Below, one piece after another: positions 21,461-30,085 of a DNA stretch of 37,365 nt. How positions within the stretch are numbered: position 1 is the stretch's first letter; every line of letters begins with the position of its first letter. The translations under genes and the position numbers were made by a program. The notes beneath the pieces are model-generated. The model was not told the origin of the DNA, ran no database searches, and saw only the letters and a program-made list of their open reading frames with translations. The stretch comes from an uncultured Ruminococcus sp. (GTDB lineage: Bacteria > Bacillota > Clostridia > Oscillospirales > Acutalibacteraceae): the NCBI GenBank assembly GCA_905234535.1, contig CAJOII010000039.1:1-37365 (forward strand), read 5' to 3'.

Positions 21461-23287
21461 TCATTCCACCGTAACGGATTTTGCCAGATTACGGGGTTTG
21501 TCAACATCGTTGCCTTTGTTGACCGAGGTATAATACGCGAGAAGCTGCATCGGAACGGTCGCGACCATCGGCATCAGCACCTCGTATCGCTTCGGAATGC
21601 GGATGAGATAATCGGCGGCGTCCTTATCGATGTCCGCCTCTTCGTCACAGATGACGATCGTCATCGCGCCGCGTGCCTTGACCTCCTTGATGTTCGACAC
21701 GGTCTTTTCGATCAACCTGTTCTGGGTCGCCACGGCAATCACCGGCATTCCTTCTTCCACCAGCGAGATGGTGCCGTGCTTGAGCTCGCCCGCCGCATAA
21801 GACTCCGAGTGGATGTAGCTGATCTCCTTGAGCTTCAAGGAGCCCTCCATCGAGAGCGCGTAGTCAAGCCCTCTGCCGATGTAAAGAAGGCTGTCCGCGG
21901 TGATCAGCTTGGTCGAGATATACTGGCATTGGTCAACGACCTTATCGATCGTTTCCTTGATGACATCGGGGATGCGCGTAAGCTCCGCTGTCAGCCGCTG
22001 ACACTTGCCCTTGTCGATCTTGCCTTTGGCGTAAGCCATCTCGAACGCCAAGAGATAGATGACCGCAAGTTGTACCATGTACGCCTTGGTAGAGGCGACG
22101 GCGATCTCGGGACCCGCGTGGGTATAGATGACCATGTCCGCTTCTCTCGCGATCGAGCTGCCCTTGACATTGACGATGGCGAGCGACTTTGCGGCGGTGC
22201 CTTTGACGAGGTTCAGGACCGCCTTGCTGTCGGCGGTCTCGCCCGACTGGCTGATGATGATGACGAGGTCGCCCTCGCCGATCAGCGGATCGCGGTAGCG
22301 GAACTCCGAGGCGATATCGACCGTGACGGAGACGCGCGCGTATTTTTCGATGATATACTTGCCTACCATGCCGGCGTGCATCGCGGTGCCGCAGGCGACG
22401 ATGAAGATATTGTTGACATCTCTGAGGGTTTCGGGAGTGATGCCGCACTCGGAGAGGTTGGGCATGCCGTCCTCGATACGCGGAGTGATGGTGGTCTTGA
22501 CCGCTACGGGCTGCTCGTGGATCTCTTTGATCATAAAGTGAGGATAGCCGCCCTTTTCAGCAGAGTCCTCATCCCAGTCGGCGGTTTTGAGCTCTTTCTC
22601 TACCATTCTGCCGTGCAGATCGCAGAAGGTGACGGAGCCGTTCCTGAGCACCGCGATCTCACCGTACTCGAGCAGATAATAGTCCTTCGTATATTTGATG
22701 ATTGCGGGGACATCGGAGGCGATGAACGCTTCTCCCGTACCCTGACCGACGATCAGAGGAGACTCACACCGTACGGCGTAGACCGTCTCGGGACGGTCCG
22801 CGAAGATAATCCCCAGCGCGAACGAACCGCGTACCTCGTGAAGAGTTCTGCGGATCGCGCGGACCGGGTTGCCGTCGTAGTAGAAGTCTAAAAGCTGCGC
22901 GACGACCTCGGTGTCGGTGTCAGAGAGGAACTCGGTCCTCTCGTTCTCTATCAAAAACTTCTTGATGTCCTTGTAGTTTTCGATGATGCCGTTGTGGACG
23001 ATGGTGACGCGGCGCCCCGAGTGTGGGTGGGAGTTGACATCCGACGGCTCGCCGTGGGTCGCCCAGCGGGTGTGACCGATGCCGGCGTGACCCTTGGGCC
23101 TTTTCTCCTTCTCCATCTTGGCGACCAGGTCCGTGAGCCTGCCCTTTGACTTCGCGACCTCGATCTTTCCGTTCTCAAAGACGGCGATTCCCGCTGAGTC
23201 ATAGCCTCTGTACTCGAGCTTCGTCAGCGCCGAGACCAGCACATCGGTACAGTCACGCGGCCCTACATATCCTACGATTCCACACAT
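21461..23287 (-). CDS. glmS: Glutamine-fructose-6-phosphate aminotransferase
   Basis: The 608-residue enzyme makes glucosamine-6-phosphate from fructose-6-phosphate and glutamine, the first step of amino-sugar and peptidoglycan precursor synthesis. MCGIVGYVG supplies the catalytic N-terminal Cys of the class II amidotransferase domain (residues 1 to about 225). GHTRWATHGEPS and HNGIIENY follow. Two SIS domains then carry ISQSGETADS and the C-terminal signature LAKSVTVE. The gene lies 40 bases downstream of glnN on the same strand; a TTGCTT-17-TATAAT box overlaps the end of glnN. There is no room for a glmS ribozyme. It is one of several glutamine-using genes in this block. Confidence 0.97.
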   Translation of the reverse strand: MCGIVGYVGPRDCTDVLVSALTKLEYRGYDSAGIAVFENGKIEVAKSKGRLTDLVAKMEKEKRPKGHAGIGHTRWATHGEPSDVNSHPHSGRRVTIVHNGIIENYKDIKKFLIENERTEFLSDTDTEVVAQLLDFYYDGNPVRAIRRTLHEVRGSFALGIIFADRPETVYAVRCESPLIVGQGTGEAFIASDVPAIIKYTKDYYLLEYGEIAVLRNGSVTFCDLHGRMVEKELKTADWDEDSAEKGGYPHFMIKEIHEQPVAVKTTITPRIEDGMPNLSECGITPETLRDVNNIFIVACGTAMHAGMVGKYIIEKYARVSVTVDIASEFRYRDPLIGEGDLVIIISQSGETADSKAVLNLVKGTAAKSLAIVNVKGSSIAREADMVIYTHAGPEIAVASTKAYMVQLAVIYLLAFEMAYAKGKIDKGKCQRLTAELTRIPDVIKETIDKVVDQCQYISTKLITADSLLYIGRGLDYALSMEGSLKLKEISYIHSESYAAGELKHGTISLVEEGMPVIAVATQNRLIEKTVSNIKEVKARGAMTIVICDEEADIDKDAADYLIRIPKRYEVLMPMVATVPMQLLAYYTSVNKGNDVDKPRNLAKSVTVE

Positions 23288-23327
23288 TATTGATACCTTC
23301 CTTCGGTCTTGATGATACTATTATATA

Positions 23328-25421
23328 TCATCTCACGCCGAAAAGCAACTCACCATATGTCGGCAGCGGCCAGAGCTCTGCGTCTACGACCGCTTCGGCG
23401 GCGTCGGCGTACTCTCTGAGAACATCCATCTGCGGCAGGATCTCGTCGCGGACGAAGTTCGCCTGCTCGATGATATCGTCGATATGGCCGAGGTGGTCCG
23501 CAAGACGCTCGAGCACGCCCATGTTCGCGCTCATCTCGTCGCACGCGGCGGAGAGCTTCTCGATATTCTGCGTTTCATACGCGCAGCTGATGTTCTCGGA
23601 GAGCGCCTTCTTCATGGTCGCGTTTTTTAAGAGCTTCGAGAGATAGGTCTCGATCGCGGGGAGGATCTGCTTGCCGGTCATATCGATCATGGTCAGCGCC
23701 TCAATGTTGACCTGCTTGACATAGTTTTCGAGCATAATCTCGAGGCGGCTCTCAAGTTCTGCCTTGCTGAAGACCTTATGAGAGGTCAGCATTGTGACAT
23801 TCTTCTCATCCAGCAGATGCGGCATCGCGTCGGCAGTGGTCTTAAGATTCGACAGACCGCGTTTTTCGGCTTCTTCCAGCCACGCGTCGTCATAGCCGTT
23901 GCCGTTGAAGATGATGCGCTTGTGGGCTTTGATGGTGTCACGGATGAGGTTGTGGACATCGTTCTCAAAGTCTTCGGACTTCTCCAGCATATCCGCGAAC
24001 CCTCTCAAAGACTCTGCGACCGCGGAATTAAGCATCATATTGCAGCAGGCGATGGAGTTCGATGAGCCGAGCATACGAAACTCGAATTTGTTGCCCGTGA
24101 ACGCGAAGGGTGAGGTGCGGTTTCGGTCGGTGGTGTCTCGTCTGAACTGCGGCAGGACATCTACGCCTAACTTCATATACTTCTGCTTTGCGCCGGCGTA
24201 TTCGGTTTCGTTCTCGATCGCGTCCAAGACGCCTGAGAGCTCATCGCCGAGGAAGATAGAAATCACGGCGGGGGGCGCTTCGTTCGCGCCTAAGCGGTGA
24301 TCGTTGCCGGCTGTCGCGACAGAGAGCCTCAAAAGATTCTGATACTCGTCGACCGCTTTGATCACGGCGACTAAGAACAGTAGGAACTGCACATTCTCAA
24401 ACGGCGTCTCACCGGGGGTCAACAGGTTGAGCCCTGTATCGGTGCCGATCGACCAGTTATTGTGCTTGCCCGAGCCGTTGACGCCCTTGAAGGGCTTCTC
24501 GTGTAAGAGACAGACCAGACCGTGCTTCTGCGCGACCTTCTGCATGATCTCCATGGTCAGCTGGTTGTTGTCGGTTGCGACATTGGTGGTGGTGTAGATG
24601 GGCGCGAGCTCATGCTGAGCGGGCGCGACCTCGTTGTGCTGTGTCTTCGCCAAGATCCCGAGCTTCCACAGCTCGTCGTTCAAGTCTTCCATATAGGCGA
24701 GCACGCGCGGCTTGATGGTGCCGAAGTAGTGATCGTCTAATTCCTGACCTTTCGGGGGACGCGCTCCGAACAGGGTGCGTCCGGTGTAGATCAGGTCTTT
24801 GCGCTTTGCGTACAGCTCCTTGGGGATCAGAAAGTACTCCTGTTCGGGACCGACGGAGGTGACGACGCGCTTGACATCTTTATTACCAAACAATTTTAAG
24901 ATACGCAGCGCCTGCGTGTTCAATGCCTGCATCGATCTGAGCAGCGGGGTCTTCTTATCCAGCGCGTCTGAGCTGTATGACGCGAACGCTGTCGGGATAC
25001 ACAGGGTCTTGCCCTTGATGAAAGCGTAGGAGGTAGGATCCCACGCGGTGTAGCCTCTCGCCTCGAAGGTAGCTCTCAGTCCGCCGGAGGGGAAAGAAGA
25101 CGCGTCGGGCTCGCCCTTGATCAGTTCTTTGCCCGAGAACTCCATGATCACCCTGCCGTCGGGAGAGGGTGAGATAAAGGAATCGTGCTTCTCGGCGGTG
25201 ATGCCGGTCAGCGGCTGGAACCAGTGAGTGTAGTGGGTCGCGCCCTTCTCGATCGCCCAGTCCTTCATCGCGACCGCCACGGCGTTCGCTACCGTCAGAC
25301 TCAGCTGTTCGCCGTCGTCGATGGTCTTTCTCAGCTTCTGATAGATCTTGCCGTCTAAGCGCTCCTTCATGACCTTGTCGTCAAATACCAGACTTCCGAA
25401 ATACTCTGCTACATTAGCCAT
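23328..25421 (-). CDS. glnN: Type III glutamine synthetase
   Basis: The 697-residue ATP-dependent enzyme makes glutamine from glutamate and ammonia. All expected catalytic motifs are present: [10 protein letters not shown] (metal Glu pair), [43 protein letters not shown] and [10 protein letters not shown]. Length fits the GSIII family of anaerobes. The ATG at 25419-25421 has GGAAGGAGTT upstream; the open frame begins six codons earlier without a site. It is the only apparently competent glutamine synthetase in the window. Expression should be set by a TTGACA-17-TATAAT promoter and a leader attenuator with an ANTAR-like hairpin, divergent from the glutamate synthase operon. Confidence 0.97.
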   Translation of the reverse strand: MANVAEYFGSLVFDDKVMKERLDGKIYQKLRKTIDDGEQLSLTVANAVAVAMKDWAIEKGATHYTHWFQPLTGITAEKHDSFISPSPDGRVIMEFSGKELIKGEPDASSFPSGGLRATFEARGYTAWDPTSYAFIKGKTLCIPTAFASYSSDALDKKTPLLRSMQALNTQALRILKLFGNKDVKRVVTSVGPEQEYFLIPKELYAKRKDLIYTGRTLFGARPPKGQELDDHYFGTIKPRVLAYMEDLNDELWKLGILAKTQHNEVAPAQHELAPIYTTTNVATDNNQLTMEIMQKVAQKHGLVCLLHEKPFKGVNGSGKHNNWSIGTDTGLNLLTPGETPFENVQFLLFLVAVIKAVDEYQNLLRLSVATAGNDHRLGANEAPPAVISIFLGDELSGVLDAIENETEYAGAKQKYMKLGVDVLPQFRRDTTDRNRTSPFAFTGNKFEFRMLGSSNSIACCNMMLNSAVAESLRGFADMLEKSEDFENDVHNLIRDTIKAHKRIIFNGNGYDDAWLEEAEKRGLSNLKTTADAMPHLLDEKNVTMLTSHKVFSKAELESRLEIMLENYVKQVNIEALTMIDMTGKQILPAIETYLSKLLKNATMKKALSENISCAYETQNIEKLSAACDEMSANMGVLERLADHLGHIDDIIEQANFVRDEILPQMDVLREYADAAEAVVDAELWPLPTYGELLFGVR

Positions 25422-25442
25422 ACAGATAACTCCTTCCAAAAC

Positions 25443-25481
25443 AAAAAAATAGGCGCCTCGAGCGATTTGCTCAAGACGCCT
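25443..25481 (-). terminator. Leader terminator (attenuator) of glnN
   Basis: On the minus strand AGGCGTCTTGAGC pairs over 13 positions (two G-U) with GCTCGAGGCGCCT around the loop AAATC, then runs into TATTTTTTTG. It lies between promoter and start codon and overlaps the hexaloop hairpin at 25473-25488, so the two structures exclude each other. Confidence 0.85.
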
Positions 25482-25488
25482 TTGTCTT
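25473..25488 (-). promoter_or_regulatory. ANTAR-type hexaloop hairpin in the glnN leader
   Basis: On the minus strand AAGAC-AAAGGC-GTCTT: a 5-base-pair stem and a six-base loop with A at position 1 and G at position 4, the loop signature recognised by ANTAR proteins. It starts about 4 bases after the predicted transcription start and uses the 5' arm of the terminator. Confidence 0.7.
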
Positions 25489-25498
25489 TACGAGTTGC

Positions 25499-25527
25499 AT
25501 TATACGCTCTTGAAACGCTTTTGTCAA
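25499..25527 (-). promoter_or_regulatory. Promoter of glnN
   Basis: Perfect consensus on the minus strand: TTGACA (25522-25527), 17 bases, TATAAT (25499-25504). The expected start is near 25492. Confidence 0.9.
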
Positions 25528-25589
25528 GCCTGAATTTTATAAATTTTGCAACTTTTTTAATTTTTCCTGCATTTTCTTTAAAAATATAA

Positions 25590-25618
25590 TTGACAACCGC
25601 ATCCTGTGATGCTATAAT
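25590..25618 (+). promoter_or_regulatory. Promoter of the glutamate synthase operon
   Basis: Perfect consensus: TTGACA (25590-25595), 17 bases, TATAAT (25613-25618). The expected start is near 25625. The two divergent promoters are separated by an AT-rich 62 bases. Confidence 0.9.
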
Positions 25619-25626
25619 GATCGGGT

Positions 25627-25646
25627 AATGAGCAAAGGCGTTCATT
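25627..25646 (+). promoter_or_regulatory. ANTAR-type hexaloop hairpin in the glt leader
   Basis: AATGAGC-AAAGGC-GTTCATT: a 7-base-pair stem (one G-U) with the identical hexaloop AAAGGC found in the glnN leader. It begins at the predicted transcript start and overlaps the terminator that follows. Confidence 0.75.
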
Positions 25647-25681
25647 TAGGGTACAGCCCTAAGTGGCGTCTTTTTTATTTT
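25636..25681 (+). terminator. Leader terminator (attenuator) of the glutamate synthase operon
   Basis: AGGCG and TTCATTTAGGG pair with CCCTAAGTGGCGTCT around TACAG (one bulge, some G-U), followed by TTTTTTATTTTT. It excludes the hexaloop hairpin because both need AGGCGTTCATT. Confidence 0.82.
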
Positions 25682-25706
25682 TGAGCCGAGCGCTTTATAA
25701 CGGGGC

Positions 25707-25812
25707 CCCCGAAATTCCCCGAATTTTGGGGAGAGGAGGAGCCGACACACGAGCAGGAGAGCGGTCAAATGTGACCACTCTCAGCGAGTACGGCGCGCGA
25801 CGGCGAGGGAAA
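25707..25812 (+). repeat. Structured intergenic repeat in the glt 5' leader
   Basis: Order as at 8738-8857: hairpin AAATTCCCCGAATTTTGGGG, GAGAGGAGGAGCCGACACAC, hairpin AGAGCGGTCA-AATG-TGACCACTCT, then GTACGGCGCGCGACGGCGA. It lies between the leader terminator and the first glt gene, so it is part of the mRNA. Confidence 0.6.
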
Positions 25813-25823
25813 GGAAGATATAT

Positions 25824-26924
25824 ATGATGAGAGAGGGAGAATTTCGAAATCCGTCCGGCTGCGCGATCGCGGCTGAGATCTCGAGAGAGGGCAGACGCTT
25901 CTCGGCAGAAAAGATCATCGAGAGTATGATCCCGATGCACGACCGTTCCAACGGTCTCGGCGGCGGCTTTGCGGGTTACGGCATTTATCCGAAGTACAAG
26001 GACTTCTTCGCGTTTCACCTGTTCTTTGACGACAGGCATGTCAAGAAACAGGTCGAAGAGTATCTGAAAGAACGCTATGAGATCGTCTTATCCGAAGAGA
26101 TCCCTACGCGCAAGATCCCCGAGATCACCGACGAGCCGATCATCTGGCGCTATTTCTTGAATCCGCTGAGATCGGTTTTGAGATCGGCGCAGTTGGATGA
26201 GAAGGAGTTTACCGCGCGCGTGGTTATGCACATCAATACAAAAGTAGACGGCGCGTATGTCTTTTCCTCCGGAAAGAACATGGGCGCATTCAAGGCGGTA
26301 GGCTTTCCGGAGGATGTCGGGCGCTTCTATATGCTCGACAAGTATGAGGGCTACAGCTGGACCGCTCACGGACGCTATCCGACCAACACCCCCGGCTGGT
26401 GGGGCGGCTCGCACCCGTTCGGACTTCTGGACTATTCGGTCGTTCATAACGGCGAGATCAGCTCTTATGACGCGAACCGCCGCTTCATCGAGATGTTCGG
26501 CTACAAATGTACCTTGCAGACCGATACCGAGGTCATGGCGTATATCGCCGATTTTCTCCTGCGGCGCAAAGGGCTCAGCCCGGAGGAAATGGCAGAGGTG
26601 ATCGCGGCGCCCTTCTGGTCGACGATCGAGAAGAAGAGTGAGGAGGATCAGGCGAGGCTGACCTACTTCCGCGCGGTCTACTCATCCCTCCTGATGACGG
26701 GGCCGTTTTCCATCGTGGTTGGCTATACCTGCGGTCTGATGGCCTTAAACGACCGCCTCAAGCTCCGCTCGATGGTAGCGGCAGAAAAGGATGATATGGT
26801 CTATATCGCTTCTGAGGAGACCGCGATCCGCATCATGTCTCCCGAGGTAGACAGGATCTGGTCGCCCGCGGGCGGCGAGCCTGTGATTGTGAATGTAAAG
26901 GACGGTGTATCAAATGCCGGTTAA
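25824..26924 (+). CDS. Glutamate synthase, glutamine amidotransferase subunit (archaeal-type split GltB)
   Basis: The 366-residue class II amidotransferase releases ammonia from glutamine for the synthase subunit encoded next. Motifs: PSGCAIAAEI with the candidate catalytic Cys at residue 13, WTAHGRYPTNTPGWWGGSHP, FGLLDYSVVHNGEISSYDAN and LQTDTEVMAY. In canonical enzymes the Cys is residue 1 or 2, so a 12-residue leader would have to be removed, as happens in some family members. GGAAAGGAAG precedes tandem ATGs. The next gene starts 11 bases before this one stops. It is the first gene of the operon behind the attenuator. Confidence 0.9.
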   Translation: MMREGEFRNPSGCAIAAEISREGRRFSAEKIIESMIPMHDRSNGLGGGFAGYGIYPKYKDFFAFHLFFDDRHVKKQVEEYLKERYEIVLSEEIPTRKIPEITDEPIIWRYFLNPLRSVLRSAQLDEKEFTARVVMHINTKVDGAYVFSSGKNMGAFKAVGFPEDVGRFYMLDKYEGYSWTAHGRYPTNTPGWWGGSHPFGLLDYSVVHNGEISSYDANRRFIEMFGYKCTLQTDTEVMAYIADFLLRRKGLSPEEMAEVIAAPFWSTIEKKSEEDQARLTYFRAVYSSLLMTGPFSIVVGYTCGLMALNDRLKLRSMVAAEKDDMVYIASEETAIRIMSPEVDRIWSPAGGEPVIVNVKDGVSNAG

Positions 26925-28419
26925 TTATATGTTGCCCGAGTTCGAGGTAGAGCGCTCGGACTATCGCTGTATCCGCTGCCGCGTCTGTGAGCGCCAGTGC
27001 TCAAACGGCGTGCATCGTTATGACATCGACGGCGATGTGATACTCTCTGACGAGTATAAATGCGTGGACTGTCAGCGGTGTGTATGCCTCTGTCCGACCC
27101 ACGCGCTCAAGATCAAGAAGAACGAAGCCTCTCTCAGAGAGAACTTCAACTGGAAGCAGAACACAATCCTCGAGATCTATAAGCAGGCGAACACCGGCGG
27201 CGTGCTCCTGAGCTCCATGGGCAACCCCGAGCCGTTTCCGGTCTACTGGGATAAGATCCTGATCAACGCATCTCAGGTGACGAACCCCTCCATCGATCCC
27301 CTCAGGGAGCCGATGGAGACGCGTGTGTTTTTAGGGAAGAAGCCCCACGATATCACGCGCGATGAGAACGGCAATATCAACACAGAACTCCCGCCGCAGA
27401 TAGAACTTGAGCTTCCCGTGATGTTCTCCGCGATGAGCTACGGTTCGATCAGCTACAACGCGCACAAGAGCTTGGCTACCGCCGCAGAGGCGCTCGGCAT
27501 CTGCTACAACACCGGTGAGGGAGGTCTGCACGAGGACTTCTATCAATACGGCAAGAATACGATCGTTCAGGTCGCGTCGGGGCGCTTCGGCGTTTATAAA
27601 GATTACCTCGAAGCGGGCGCCGCGATCGAGATCAAGATGGGTCAGGGCGCAAAGCCCGGCATCGGCGGACACCTGCCCGGCGCGAAGGTCCAGGCGGATG
27701 TCTCTAAAACGAGAATGATCCCCGAGGGGAGTGACGCGATCTCTCCCGCGCCGCACCACGATATCTACAGTATCGAAGATCTGCGTCAGCTGGTCTTCTC
27801 CTTAAAAGAAGCGACAGACTACAAGAAGCCCGTTATCGTCAAGGTAGCGGCGGTCCATAATATCGCCGCCATCGCCTCCGGTATCGCAAGATCCGGCGCG
27901 GACATCATCGCGATCGACGGCTTCAGAGGCGGCACCGGAGCGGCTCCCACGCGCATACGCGACAATGTCGGCATCCCGATCGAGCTTGCCCTCGCGGCGG
28001 TCGACAAGCGCCTGAGAGACGAGGGTATCAGACAGAATGTATCGCTCGTCGTCGGAGGGTCGGTGCGGTCGGCATCGGATGTCGTCAAGGCGATCGCCTT
28101 AGGCGCGGACGCGTGTTATATCGCGACCTCAGCGCTCTTGGCGCTCGGCTGTCACCTCTGCCGCACCTGCCAGAGCGGCAAGTGCAATTGGGGCATCGCG
28201 ACACAGGATCCGGAGCTTGTCAAAAGGCTGAATCCCGAGACCGGCAAAGAGCGGCTTATTAACCTTTTGACGGCATGGAAGCACGAGATCAAAGAGATGA
28301 TGGGGCTCATGGGGATCAACTCCATCGAAGCCCTGCGCGGTAACCGATTGATGCTGCGCGGGGTAGGACTAAACGAAAAGGAGCTTGAGATTCTCGGTAT
28401 CTCACACGCGGGCGAATGA
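26914..28419 (+). CDS. Glutamate synthase, FMN/synthase subunit with N-terminal 4Fe-4S domain
   Basis: The 501-residue core of an archaeal-type glutamate synthase. Residues 14-75 carry ferredoxin motifs (CIRCRVCERQCSNG and CVDCQRCVCLCPTHA). The remainder is the FMN-binding barrel: MFSAMSYGSISYNAHKSLA, YNTGEGGLHEDF, IEIKMGQGAKPGIGGHLPG, ADIIAIDGFRGGTGAAPTR. CHLCRTCQSGKC ligates the 3Fe-4S centre. It converts 2-oxoglutarate and ammonia to glutamate. The ATG at 26914 has AAGGACGGTG upstream; a GTG three codons earlier is less likely. It lacks the amidotransferase and GXGXG domains of bacterial GltB, which are neighbouring genes. Confidence 0.94.
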   Translation: MPVNYMLPEFEVERSDYRCIRCRVCERQCSNGVHRYDIDGDVILSDEYKCVDCQRCVCLCPTHALKIKKNEASLRENFNWKQNTILEIYKQANTGGVLLSSMGNPEPFPVYWDKILINASQVTNPSIDPLREPMETRVFLGKKPHDITRDENGNINTELPPQIELELPVMFSAMSYGSISYNAHKSLATAAEALGICYNTGEGGLHEDFYQYGKNTIVQVASGRFGVYKDYLEAGAAIEIKMGQGAKPGIGGHLPGAKVQADVSKTRMIPEGSDAISPAPHHDIYSIEDLRQLVFSLKEATDYKKPVIVKVAAVHNIAAIASGIARSGADIIAIDGFRGGTGAAPTRIRDNVGIPIELALAAVDKRLRDEGIRQNVSLVVGGSVRSASDVVKAIALGADACYIATSALLALGCHLCRTCQSGKCNWGIATQDPELVKRLNPETGKERLINLLTAWKHEIKEMMGLMGINSIEALRGNRLMLRGVGLNEKELEILGISHAGE

Positions 28420-28850
28420 AGAGAGTATATGTACATGAAGAATGGTGCCTCGGGTGTCATCTCTGCGAATACAACTGCGCCTTCTCAAACTCGGGGCTGA
28501 CCGATATGGTCAAGGCGCTGAAGAGTAAGAAGATCACGCCCCGGATCCATGTCGAGGACGACGGCAGGATCCACTACGCGGTGTCCTGCCGCCACTGTGA
28601 GGATCCCTTGTGTATCAAGGGCTGCATCTCCGGCGCACTGAGTAAAGGCGCTGACGGCGTTGTTACCATCGACCACGATAAGTGCGTCGGGTGTCTGAGC
28701 TGTATGCTGCTGTGCCCCTACGGCTCGATCACGACCGATGAGAACGAGACGGTGCTCAAGTGTGAGCTTTGTATCAAAAACGGCGGTATCCCGAAGTGTG
28801 TTGAGGGCTGTCCGAACCGCGCGATCGTCTTTGAGGAGGTAGAGGAATGA
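28416..28850 (+). CDS. 4Fe-4S ferredoxin-type electron transfer protein
   Basis: The 144-residue protein of the HycB/CooF-like type has four Cys clusters: CLGCHLCEYNC, CRHCEDPLCIKGC, CVGCLSCMLLCPYG and CELCIKNGGIPKCVEGCPNRA, enough for up to four 4Fe-4S centres. It starts inside the stop codon of the synthase gene (ATGA) and overlaps the next gene the same way, so all are co-translated. It probably relays electrons from the FAD oxidoreductase to the synthase subunit, in place of the classical GltD (inference). Confidence 0.92.
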   Translation: MKRVYVHEEWCLGCHLCEYNCAFSNSGLTDMVKALKSKKITPRIHVEDDGRIHYAVSCRHCEDPLCIKGCISGALSKGADGVVTIDHDKCVGCLSCMLLCPYGSITTDENETVLKCELCIKNGGIPKCVEGCPNRAIVFEEVEE

Positions 28851-30085
28851 AGTATGTGATCATTGGGAACGGTCCCGCCGCGGTATCCTGCATCGACGGG
28901 ATCCGCAGCATCGATCAGAAGGGCGATATCACCGTTATCTCCAAAGAGGCGCACAGAGCCTACTTTCGGCCGCTGATCTCTTATTATCTTGAAGGCAAGA
29001 GCAAGGAGAAGAATATCTATTGCAGAGCAGATGACTTTTATCAGAAGAATCATGTCGAGACTGTCCTCTCGGAGGCGGTCGCGATCGATAGGGATCATAA
29101 GATCGTCTCTTTGTCGGGCGGAGAGAATATCGCTTATGGCCGGCTGTGTATCTGCTCAGGTTCGTCGCCGTTTGTGCCGCCCATGAAGGGGCTCAATACG
29201 GTGGAGAAGAAGTTCACCTTTCTCACCATCGACGACTCGTTCGCGCTTGAGCAGGCGGTGAATGAGAACAGCCGTGTGCTGATCATCGGCGCGGGGCTCA
29301 TCGGGCTCAAGTGCGCCGAGGGACTCAGAGACAGAGCGAAAAGCGTCACTGTCTGTGATCTCGCTCCGCGGGTACTCTCATCGATTCTCGACGACGAGTG
29401 TGCTTCTATCGTGCAGCAGCATTTAGAGAAGTGCGGCATACAGTTTTCGCTTTCGAATACCGCGGAGTTCTTTGACGGCGGTACCGCGCATATGATGGAC
29501 GGCTCCGTTATCGATTTCGATGTGCTCGTCCTCGCTCTGGGCGTACGCCCGAACATCGGCTTCTTCAAGGATGCGGGCGGCGAGTGTAACCGCGCGATTC
29601 TTGTGGACAACAGTATGAAGACATCTATCGAAGATATCTATGCCGCGGGCGACTGTGTAGAGCAATATGATATTTCTTATGGAAAAAAAAGAATCATGGC
29701 GCTGCTTCCGAACGCGAACATCGGCGGCTTTATAGCAGGCGTGAATATGGCAGGCGGCAGCAAGGCGTTCGACAACGCTGTTCCGATGAACTCTATCGGT
29801 TTCTGGGGGCTGCACATGATGACCGCAGGGACCTACGCAACCGGCGGGGATGCCAAGATGATCGAAGAAAAGAGCGAGAAGAGCATCAAGCGCTTCTTCG
29901 TCAGGGACAACAGACTCATCGGCTTCATCATCATCGGCGATGTAAAGAGCGCCGGAATCTACACGAATCTCGTGCGGTCTCAGACCGATCTGAGCGATCT
30001 CGATCTGAGCGCTCTGATCAAAAATCCGAATTTGTTACCTTTTTCTGAAAAATATCGTAGAAAAACGCTGAGAGGAGTGGTATAA
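28847..30085 (+). CDS. FAD/NAD(P)-dependent oxidoreductase of the glutamate synthase operon
   Basis: The 412-residue pyridine-nucleotide disulphide oxidoreductase-like flavoprotein begins MKYVIIGNGPAAVSCIDGIR (FAD-binding). A second Rossmann motif is VLIIGAGLIGLKCAEGLRD (NAD(P)H). The C-terminal FAD motif is IEDIYAAGDCVEQ. It resembles NADH:rubredoxin reductase and nitrite reductase large-subunit N-termini. No redox-active CxxxxC is present, consistent with a simple electron donor. ATGA overlaps tie it to the ferredoxin, and TAATG to the next gene. It likely supplies reductant to glutamate synthase. Confidence 0.92.
   Translation: MKYVIIGNGPAAVSCIDGIRSIDQKGDITVISKEAHRAYFRPLISYYLEGKSKEKNIYCRADDFYQKNHVETVLSEAVAIDRDHKIVSLSGGENIAYGRLCICSGSSPFVPPMKGLNTVEKKFTFLTIDDSFALEQAVNENSRVLIIGAGLIGLKCAEGLRDRAKSVTVCDLAPRVLSSILDDECASIVQQHLEKCGIQFSLSNTAEFFDGGTAHMMDGSVIDFDVLVLALGVRPNIGFFKDAGGECNRAILVDNSMKTSIEDIYAAGDCVEQYDISYGKKRIMALLPNANIGGFIAGVNMAGGSKAFDNAVPMNSIGFWGLHMMTAGTYATGGDAKMIEEKSEKSIKRFFVRDNRLIGFIIIGDVKSAGIYTNLVRSQTDLSDLDLSALIKNPNLLPFSEKYRRKTLRGVV

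Noticed and set aside
21776-22891. A 371-codon open frame on the plus strand opposite glmS
   Set aside because: It has an Arg/Asp-rich composition without domains, and it lies entirely antisense to a clear glmS gene; it is a by-product of codon bias.
23288-23327. A glmS ribozyme upstream of glmS
   Set aside because: Only 40 bases separate glnN and glmS, and none of the ribozyme core sequence is present.
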